Made by a program: the position numbers and the translations under genes. From Antedon mediterranea (Eukaryota > Echinodermata > Crinoidea > Comatulida > Antedonidae): 64,000 bases of DNA. Below are positions 56,395 to 64,000 of this stretch, piece after piece. The notes beneath the pieces were generated by a model. That model did no database searches, was not told where the DNA came from, and saw only the letters and a program-made list of their open reading frames with translations. The first letter of the stretch is position 1. The number at the start of each line of letters is the position of its first letter. The DNA lies in NCBI RefSeq assembly GCF_964355755.1, contig NC_092676.1, positions 912,288-976,287 of the forward strand, in the 5' to 3' direction.

Positions 56395-57970
56395 CTAGAT
56401 TTGAACTCGTCACTTTGACGAGTTTGGGTTATCCGCGCAAACGCAACATGCACATACTTTAAACTATATGAACCTCGACAATTATTATGCCATCCTATGA
56501 CATGAAATAAACGTGTTTACAGTGCTGAATTGTACCTATTTTGTAGCATACAGCATATTACAGTGTTTACAGAATACACTGTATTTTATATGCAGTGTAG
56601 CATAGAAGAAATTACGAGACTCATCTTTTAAATCCAATTATTAACACGATGACGTCATCAAATTGACATATAAAAATAACAATTTTAGAAGATAATTATC
56701 TAAATAATTACATTAAAACAAATTTGAAGAATTTTGGGAACGTAAAAGTGAGATGCGCTCTCGTTTAAACGCAATGAACTTTTACGCAAGAGATGAAAAT
56801 ATGACTTTTTGAATTCAACTGGCCATATGATGACGTCACAACATCTGATTGGCAAAATATTCACATCAATTCGTATCTACAATCCAATAGCTTCCAGAAA
56901 CGTTTTAATAATGATTATCACTTTTTAATCTGACGAGCTATAACAGATTGAAATTTACTGTAAAGATGAAAATAAGTGACCCAAGTTATTTACGTTTTTA
57001 GACATGATGACGTCATAAAAATTAAAATATTTTTAATTCATGCGAAAGATAGTTGATTGACGTAGACAATATTACAATTGCGGGGGGAAATGGAATACGT
57101 ATAAGCGAGATGCGCTTTGTTGAATGTGATGAGCAATAACAAAAGAGTAAAAAATCCTATATTTTACATTCATGTGGCCATACGATGACGTCATAACATC
57201 CGAGTGGTAAAGGTTCTGCATGAATTCATATCTACAACATATCTGCTTACATATTAAATTAAAAAAATTGGGGGTCGTGGATGATCCTGAGGAGATATAA
57301 TAGATTAAAAATAGGCTTAATTTTGACAATATGTTGTCACTTTTGCAACTAAAACGCGCGCAAATGGTGTAAATCAACGTGTTCGTATGACGTCATTTTA
57401 ATTTGAAATGATGTCAATCTTTTTTAAAATGACTAAGAAAGGCTGTAAAATCATAAATCAAGAGAAAAACACATGATTTTCATGCTCCGTGCGCACATTA
57501 CGCGTAATTTTTTTCGCGCGTGTGGGAATTTTTGACATGCTTAAAATGTCATGATCAGCGTAGAAAGTTGATTAGAAATTAATTTTGCGCATTTTGAAAT
57601 TTTAAATGCGCGTGCGCGCGTAACTTCTTGTAAAACATGCCATTTTTAATCCATAGAAAATTGACCCATGATATGAATTATAATTTCATTAAGTTTCATG
57701 AAACAATATTTGTTGGTTCTAAAGTTATGATCAGTTATAGAAATTCATAAAATCGCGCGTATCTTACGCAACGCGACTTTGACATCGTCAAAAAGCTTGG
57801 CTGCACATCTACACTTCAATGTCAATCTTTTTACCAAGTTATACAAAGTTATGTTGACAAGCAATATGGGATATGCTGTGGACAAAAATCTGGGAAAGAA
57901 AGAAGAATAACAAAGAAGAAGAAAAAAAAAGATATTTACAATCACATAGGTTATCTGCAACTAAGTTGTA
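56395..57970 (-). mobile_element. Helitron-like non-autonomous element, inverted copy
   Basis: On the minus strand it ends with a hairpin AACTCGTC-AAAGT-GACGAGTT, then CAAATCTAG followed by T, the arrangement typical of Helitron 3' ends. Its interior matches the two elements at 58958-61339 in inverse orientation (for example AAAATCGCGCGTA, CATTTTTAATCCATAGAAA, TGACGTCA blocks). No Rep/helicase frame is present. Confidence 0.75.
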
Positions 57971-58807
57971 AAAACTAAATAAAATCATCCACAAAGACAA
58001 TTCTTGATTTGAAAAAGTTAAATTCTTTTATTGTAGCTAGTAACCAGTCGGAAGGAGATATAACAAAAACAGTGTTACTATTTAAAATAACATATCAGTA
58101 ATCAAGTCATTAACGACACTAGGCTACTATTGCGTAACAAACAACTAGCAAAAAACTATTAACTACTGTATAGTAAAACCATTAACATGTTTTTTTAAAA
58201 GCAAACAATTCTAAAATGAAGAAAGGTAAAAATATACGCTTACCTACTAACCAATCAGAAGGAGATGAAAATCTTAACTTTGGGCTAGGCACTGGTAAGT
58301 GTCATATATTCACAGTTGTGTATTCTATGACCATTTCCCCCACCTTTTGCTTTAATGGGTCCCACAAGGTTTCTCAGAATCTGCAGATAAATCATTCAAG
58401 TATTGTGTATAATTAACATACCTGTTATTACACATTGTACAAATACATTAGACTTGCCCCAATTCTCTAGCAGCTTTTTATGTTTTATTATAACATCAGC
58501 TGCCATCACAAATTTTTCCAATTGTAGCTCAAAATGTATGAAACGCCATATGTGCCAAAATATTTATCTTTTTCCTAATATTAAGTCGCCATCTATACTA
58601 ACAATTAATATTACACATACAAACACTTTACATGATTAATTAGAAAATTGATAATGAATTTATGAATGTTTAAAATATCTAACAGCTTTATTGTTATTTA
58701 ATATTAATTTGAGAATAATAGTATTGACATTATTTGTAAAAATTAGTTAAAATTTAAGTTAAATTTTTCACTTTCCTAAAGTTAAACATGGTTAGAATGC
58801 ATTGGTT
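57971..58807. other. Spacer left of TRIM-NHL gene 3, no gene seen
   Basis: AT-rich; forms the 3' flank of the broken third TRIM gene. No convincing exon was found. Confidence 0.5.
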
Positions 58808-58957
58808 TTAATAATTATATATTGTTACATTGTTTGCATCATAGTTTGCTACAACTACCCTTCTTGGTTGGTTAGAGATTATTGCAATTCCAAGAGGAGT
58901 AGTTAGGCCACCATAAGCATCTATTCGTTTGATGAAAACCCCGTTTCTATCAAATAA
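58808..58957 (-). pseudogene. Detached C-terminal NHL segment of TRIM-NHL gene 3
   Basis: Encodes LFDRNGVFIKRIDAYGG and PLGIAIISNQPRRVVVANYD, ending NNVTIYNY and a stop, equivalent to the last 49 residues of genes 1 and 2. It continues the frame that is interrupted at 61340. The upstream in-frame Lys-rich sequence comes from an A-tract in the inserted element and is not native. Confidence 0.9.
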
Positions 58958-59001
58958 TTGGTTATCCGCACTTGGCGGATAACCCCTTGTTATTGTCAGG
59001 A

Positions 59002-59034
<33 letters not shown>

Positions 59035-60184
59035 CTATGTTATTCTTCTTTCTTTCCCCGAATTTTGTTCGCAGCACATCTCTATCTTGTGGCCAACATA
59101 AGATTGTATAACTTTGTCATAAGGTTGACCTATAGCTGTAGATGTGCAGCCAAGCTTTTGGACGATTTTGGAGTTGCGCAGCGTAAGTTACGCGCGATTT
59201 TATGAATTTCAATGATTGATCATAGAATAAAAACTAAAAGTTGTTTTGTATTGAAACTTTGTGAAAATTTAAGTGAGATCATGCGCAAACTTTCTATGGA
59301 TTAAAAATGGCATGTTTCACAAAAAGTTACGCGCGCACGCGCGTTTGAAATTTCAAAATGCGAAAAATCAATTTCTAATCAACTTTCTATGCGTTTCATG
59401 TCATTTTGAGCATTTCAAAAATTCCCACACGTGCGCAATTTTTTTACGCGCGCGTGCGCACGTAGCGCAAAAACATCTTTTTTTTGCTTGATTTTTGTTT
59501 TTTCAGCCTTTTCTAGTACATTTACCAATTTTCAATCAATTTCGACTTAAAATCACGTCATACGAGCACGTAGAATTGAACAATTTGCGCGCGTTTTTGA
59601 AGAAAAAGTTCAAAAATTCGTCAAAATTATGCCTTTTTTAAAACAGTCATAGATTCTAAACTCCGAGGTGAAAATATTTAAAATTTCAGATTCTGGAAGT
59701 AGATGAGTTGTTTTTCTCGAATCATGCATTGATATGGCTAACCAGACATTGTGACGTCATCGTATGGCCACCCGAATATAAAATATAGGATTTTTTTCTC
59801 TTTCGTCATAGCTCGTCAATTTAATAGAGCGCATCTCTACTTATCCTTATTCCATTTCACTCAATTTTTTTATATTGTCTAGATCAATCAATTACCTTTC
59901 GCATGATCCACCATTTTAAAAATTGTGATGACGTCATCATATTCAAATGCGTCAATAACTTTGGTCACTTATTTTCACCTATTCTGCACTGTATGTAGTA
60001 CGTATACAGTATATAGTGTTATACCGTATATACTTAGACGCGACGCAACATAGAGAGCGCACTAACATTTTTCAATGCCATAATCGTTTTATTTTTTTGC
60101 GCGCACTATTCTAACGTATGACGTGCACGTGGCTTTTGCACTGCGGATAACCTAACTCGTCCGTAGTGACGAGTTCAAATCTAG
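58958..60184 (+). mobile_element. Helitron-like element copy 1, inserted in TRIM-NHL gene 3
   Basis: Starts TTGGTTATCCGCACTTGG, with a short palindrome GGTTATCCGC/GCGGATAACC, and ends GCGGATAACC, hairpin AACTCGTC-CGTAGT-GACGAGTT, CAAATCTAG, followed by T. A T-tract of about 24 bases lies at 59009-59033. GC-rich motifs ACGCGCGC and TGACGTCA recur. No transposase frame is present. Confidence 0.75.
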
Positions 60185-61339
60185 TATTTATTTGTTTCCT
60201 TCCACCCTTCTCCCCCATTTTTTGTGCGCAGCGTATCTCTAATTCTGGCCAACATATGATTGTATAACTTTGTCAAAAGATTGCCATGTAGCTGTAGATG
60301 TGCAAGAAACTTTTTTTTTCAAATTTCGAGTCGCGCAGCGTAAGTTACGCGCGATTTTGTGAATTTCAATGATTGATCATAGAATAAAAACTAAAAGTCA
60401 TTTTGTATTGAAACTTGGTGAACATTTAAGTCATATAATGCGCAAACTTTCTATGGATTAGAAATGGCATGTTTCATAAAAAGTTACGCGCGCACGCGTA
60501 TTTAAAATTTCAAAATGCGAAAAATCAATATCTAATCAACTTTCTACGCGTTTCATGTCATTTTGAGCATTTCAAAAATTCCCACGCGTGCGCAATTTTT
60601 TTACGCGCACGTGCGCACGTAGCGCAAAAACATCATTTTTTTGATTGATTTTTGTTTTTCCTGTCTTTTTTAGAAAATTTACCAGCTTTCAAACAATTTC
60701 GACTTAAAATCACGTCATACGAGCACGTAGAATTAAACAATTTACGCGCATTTTTGATGAAAAAGTTCAAAAATTTGTCAAAATTATGTCTTTTTTTAAA
60801 CAGTCATAGATTCTAAACTACGTGGTGAACTTTTTTATAATTACATATTCTGGTAGTAGATGAGTTGCAGATATCAAATAATGCATCAATATGGCTAACC
60901 GGACATTCTGACGTCATCGTATGGCCACTCGAATATAAAATATAGGATTTTTGTCTCTTTCCTCGTAGCTCGTCACATTTAATATAGCGCATCTCCACTT
61001 ATTTGTATTCCATTTCCCCCCCATTTTTTTATGTTGTCTAGGTCAATCAATTATCTTTCGCACGATTCACCATTTTTAAAATTGTGATGACGTCATCATG
61101 TTCAAAAGCGTCAATAAAATTTGGTCACTTATTTTCACCTATTCTGCACTGTATGTAGTACGTATACAGTATATAGTGTATACCGTATATACTTAGAGGT
61201 GACGAAAAATAGAGAGCACACTGAAATTGTTTCAATGCCTTAATCGTTTTTCTGCGCGCAAAATTCTAACGTATGACGTGCACGTGGCCTTTGCGCTGCG
61301 GATAACCTAACTCGTCCGTAGTGACGAGTTCAAATCTAG
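60185..61339 (+). mobile_element. Helitron-like element copy 2, tandem with copy 1
   Basis: Homologous to copy 1 from about 60200 onward (TTTGTGCGCAGCGTATCTCT, GTAAGTTACGCGCGATTTTG) but without its first 5' palindrome. It ends with the same hairpin and CTAG at 61336-61339, followed by the T of the host gene. Confidence 0.75.
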
Positions 61340-63331
61340 TTGAAGTTTGTTATTACTTGTTACCAGTATGTTTTCCTCATAATCTGTGATTACATGATGA
61401 GGATGATGAACATGGCCATCTTTCTTACCACTGCTTACAAGAATTCTCATAAACTTATCATTTGCATCAAACATTTGTATTCTGTTATTGTCACAGTCTG
61501 CTACAATTAAGTTCCCCTCTTTTGTCAGTGTAACACCATATGGTTGATTCATTTGGCCTTCTTTGATACCATGTAAACCTATTTTACCAAGAAGTTCACC
61601 ATTATCAACATTGAATTTAAACACACAATGATTTTCACTATCTGCAACATACATGGTTCTAGTTTCCTTATTCACTGTCAGTCCACAGGGACTTTTTAGA
61701 GTACCTTTACCAAATGTACTGATCTTTTTAAATTGATCATCACACATGACAACAGTTTTGTTGAAGTCACTATACACAAAGTGGCCACCACCCATTTGAT
61801 GCATACAAAATACATGTACATTGTCTGGTACTTCAATCTTATCAATGAAAGAATATTCTTGGTTGAATTTCAATAAATATTTACTACAACTAGATACAAT
61901 CAAAGATCTATCTTTATCTGATATTACGTCTACTACTTTGTTCTTATCTACTTTAAGCGTTTCTATGTTAAACACGGTATGTACAAATCCTAGATCTTCA
62001 ACTTTGATATTGACTGGCGATCCTTTGATTTCTTCTCCTCTAGCAGTGATCTTCATCTTCCATCCTTCTTCTTTAGAGCACCTTCCTGTTATTTTGTAGT
62101 CTCCACTTTCCTGGTATTTTACTTCCGTGGTCGATTCTTCACCCGATTCATTAAATAAAGTGGCACGCAATAGAGAAGTTTCACTTCCTACTAAATTTGA
62201 CAAAACATTAACTTCAAACAGCTGTCCTTTTGTAACTGTAATAAGTCTGTCACCTTCAGCAACCTCATACACACATTTGCCAATTTTACCAATTCCTTCT
62301 AAATTGATCACATTATCCAAGTTTCTAAATGGAATGAAATTAGGTATCATCATTCTCTTGAAAATGGATTCATCAAAATTCGGTTCCAAGACTTCATCTT
62401 TAATAACATGTGCATTTGCCTCGTGAGATTTAAGTGTTTTTTTTTCTTCTGGTTTGTTCATCATTGTGTTAATGAATGGTGACATCTCATTAACTTTCAT
62501 CAACTTTGATTCAATATTTCTAACTCGATCATCAACAACTTCTTTGTTTTCTTCGTAAATCTTTTCCAGATCTGTGATCAGAGTTCTAGTTTTCTCCTGA
62601 ACCTTTTTGATAATTTTGTCTTCTTGTAATTTAATCGCTGTTCTCGATAATTTAAATTCAGATTCCATGTCTGACCTTTCTTTAGTGATTTTATGAAGCG
62701 TTCTTTTTATATTTGTCTTTATTTCAACAGCACTCTTTATAACTTCTGTAGCATTTTGATTAAACTCATCTACAGCGGTCTTAAAAGGAATGATGTCATG
62801 TTCATTTTCATAACAACTAAGAACATGTTCACATTTCTTACATCCACTTTTAGAACAAATTCTACAATAATACTTAAGCATGTAGGCTCCATGAATTTTA
62901 CATTTATTTGGCAGATAATTTTTATCCAAAGTGTACAATGAATGGTTTTTCAATACCTGGATTATCTTATGTAATTTGATGCATTGTCCACATTGGTAAA
63001 TTTGACATTCGGGACAGTAGTATTCAGGTTGATTGTCACAGCTTGAACATTCTGCTGGTTTTTCAGTTTCAATCTTCTCAACATTTTTAACTTGATCACT
63101 TAACATTCCATTAATAGTAAAATTGTTCAAATCTTGTTGACTTATGCTATAATACTGTGTACAGCATTTTGGACATTTTATTTTGCCGCTTTTTTTCATC
63201 AAACTCTGCAGGCAATGAAAACAGTAACTATGGAGACATTCAAGTGTCTTTGGTTCTGTGAATCTTTCCAAACAGATAGCACAATCAAGATCCTTTTTGT
63301 CTAAAAATTGAAATGCTTTTTGTTCAGACAT
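61307..63331 (-). CDS. TRIM-NHL protein 3, truncated by a Helitron-like insertion
   Basis: The frame has 674 residues. The first 664 are native: RING (CAICLERFTEPKTLECLHSY), B-box-like site (CSSCDNQPEYYCPECQIYQC), B-box 2 (CKIHGAYMLKYYCRICSKSG), coiled coil, filamin-type repeat and most NHL repeats, up to VTSNNKLQ. The last ten (LDLNSSLRTS) are read from the hairpin end of the inserted element, followed by a stop. The missing last 49 residues are at 58808-58957. Loss of the terminal strand set would probably open the NHL propeller, so the product may be non-functional or altered; the rest of the frame is free of stops, so the insertion looks recent. Confidence 0.9.
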   Translation of the reverse strand: MSEQKAFQFLDKKDLDCAICLERFTEPKTLECLHSYCFHCLQSLMKKSGKIKCPKCCTQYYSISQQDLNNFTINGMLSDQVKNVEKIETEKPAECSSCDNQPEYYCPECQIYQCGQCIKLHKIIQVLKNHSLYTLDKNYLPNKCKIHGAYMLKYYCRICSKSGCKKCEHVLSCYENEHDIIPFKTAVDEFNQNATEVIKSAVEIKTNIKRTLHKITKERSDMESEFKLSRTAIKLQEDKIIKKVQEKTRTLITDLEKIYEENKEVVDDRVRNIESKLMKVNEMSPFINTMMNKPEEKKTLKSHEANAHVIKDEVLEPNFDESIFKRMMIPNFIPFRNLDNVINLEGIGKIGKCVYEVAEGDRLITVTKGQLFEVNVLSNLVGSETSLLRATLFNESGEESTTEVKYQESGDYKITGRCSKEEGWKMKITARGEEIKGSPVNIKVEDLGFVHTVFNIETLKVDKNKVVDVISDKDRSLIVSSCSKYLLKFNQEYSFIDKIEVPDNVHVFCMHQMGGGHFVYSDFNKTVVMCDDQFKKISTFGKGTLKSPCGLTVNKETRTMYVADSENHCVFKFNVDNGELLGKIGLHGIKEGQMNQPYGVTLTKEGNLIVADCDNNRIQMFDANDKFMRILVSSGKKDGHVHHPHHVITDYEENILVTSNNKLQLDLNSSLRTS

Positions 63332-63498
63332 CTGTAAAAAAAATCAAAATGATTGACTATTTGTTGGTAAACTCTTTAAGAATTTTTCAACTGAATTTGT
63401 TAACTTTAATCAGACAAGTTTACTACAAGATCTTTTTTCCTGAAATTTTCTTTATCATCTTAACTAGTAATGTTTATAAATGTTTGAAGAAAAACATA

Positions 63499-64000
63499 GG
63501 GCCTGTTTCTGCTGCAACTGCTCAAAATACGGTATAAAAATACGGTATTTTTTATACCGTATTTTTTAGTACCCCGTTTCTGCTAACAATACTTCTTGGG
63601 TGGTCGTGTTAAATTTCATCTTTTTTACCCCAATTGCCATTCATTTATTTGATCGATAATTAAAAGTCGCAATAAAGGAAGTTTTACGTCTCACTTTCAA
63701 CAGCCTAGCCCTAGTGATAGAGATGTTGTGAGAGCACAGAAAGCATCGTAATGGGGAAAATTAATTCGTTCCCTCCCCGAGTTATTGTATTTTGCAATGT
63801 TGTACTGCTTTCGCAGGCTCTTCAGCTTTGAGTTTACTTGCTTTGGAGACAAGTCTATTCCATACTCCTGCTTTATTTTTTTAGAAATGTCTTTATAAAT
63901 GTGGTTGTCCCTTTTATTACCTTTTAGTTGGCCAGACATTTTAGCTTCCCCACACACATTTATTTAGTAAAACTGTGACGTCTTCGCTCCACATTTTCGC
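63499..64000. mobile_element. Left part of a Harbinger-like element (partial)
   Basis: Starts near GGGCCTGTTTCTGCTGCAAC, followed by a palindrome around ATACGGTATTTTTTATACCG at 63535-63575, and contains the Myb/SANT-like ORF. Harbinger elements usually carry a Myb-like gene beside the transposase. The other end lies beyond the window. Confidence 0.45.
63697..63957 (-). CDS. Myb/SANT-like DNA-binding protein (partial or short)
   Basis: The 86-residue frame contains IYKDISKKIKQEYGIDLSPK, QVNSKLKSLRKQYNIAKYNN and SGRERINFPHYDAF, the second half of a Myb/SANT-like (Myb_DNA-bind_5 or MADF-like) domain as found in Harbinger Myb proteins. The first helix with its conserved Trp is absent, so an upstream exon beyond the window or a truncated copy is likely. 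The second Met (63939) may be the start if it is complete. Confidence 0.6.
   Translation of the reverse strand: MCGEAKMSGQLKGNKRDNHIYKDISKKIKQEYGIDLSPKQVNSKLKSLRKQYNIAKYNNSGRERINFPHYDAFCALTTSLSLGLGC

Noticed and set aside
57072-57377. 101-aa minus-strand frame
   Set aside because: It lies inside the inverted Helitron-like element and is not preserved in the two homologous copies at 58958-61339.
58972-59491. Plus-strand frames of 72-77 aa in the Helitron-like element
   Set aside because: They include a T-tract (poly-Phe) and show no homology; the element carries no recognisable protein gene.

Overview
The window is animal nuclear DNA: AT-rich, with short GT-AG exons separated by introns, head-to-head housekeeping gene pairs and dense small DNA transposons. 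The many GGCCTAGGCCTA-like strings, the TRIM-NHL gene cluster and the ortholog set suggest an invertebrate deuterostome, probably an echinoderm; this is inference, not proof. All exon models below were built by hand from reading frame, splice-site phase and family conservation, without alignment tools or transcripts.

Layout. 1-2588 (-): 5' part of an unrecognised Q/P/N-rich protein with two PAM2-like motifs, running off the left edge. 4973-10761 (-): TMEM39A, complete in eight coding exons. 11316-20858 (+): UBXN11 (SEP and UBX domains), complete in eleven coding exons. 23.6-31.0 kb (+): a probable undescribed small secreted or GPI-anchored protein of about 85 aa, built from a signal-peptide exon, four phase-0 micro-exons (24, 18, 24 and 12 nt, each encoding an x-E-P peptide) and a hydrophobic tail exon. 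33892-34250: a perfect 12 x 30-bp tandem array. 34431-39567 (-): QRSL1/GatA, complete in eleven coding exons. 40030-47050 (+): the first nine coding exons of CDC5L, whose remaining half is not visible. 47.3-63.3 kb (-): three tandem intronless TRIM-NHL genes. The third is cut by a Helitron-like insertion that removes its last NHL segment. 63.5-64.0 kb: edge of a Harbinger-like element with a Myb/SANT-like ORF.

TMEM39A/UBXN11 and QRSL1/CDC5L are head-to-head pairs with only about 0.5 kb between start codons, so each pair probably shares a bidirectional promoter. The genes do not form one pathway: ER/secretory trafficking and autophagy (TMEM39A), p97- or Rho-linked UBX adaptor (UBXN11), mitochondrial Gln-tRNA formation (QRSL1), pre-mRNA splicing (CDC5L), and ubiquitin/RNA-linked or innate-immune TRIM proteins.

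The most interesting points are the micro-exon gene at 24.6-31.0 kb, the Helitron-like capture/disruption of a TRIM gene, the splice-donor-derived minisatellite in UBXN11, and several MITE families with clear inverted repeats and TTAA or TTA duplications.
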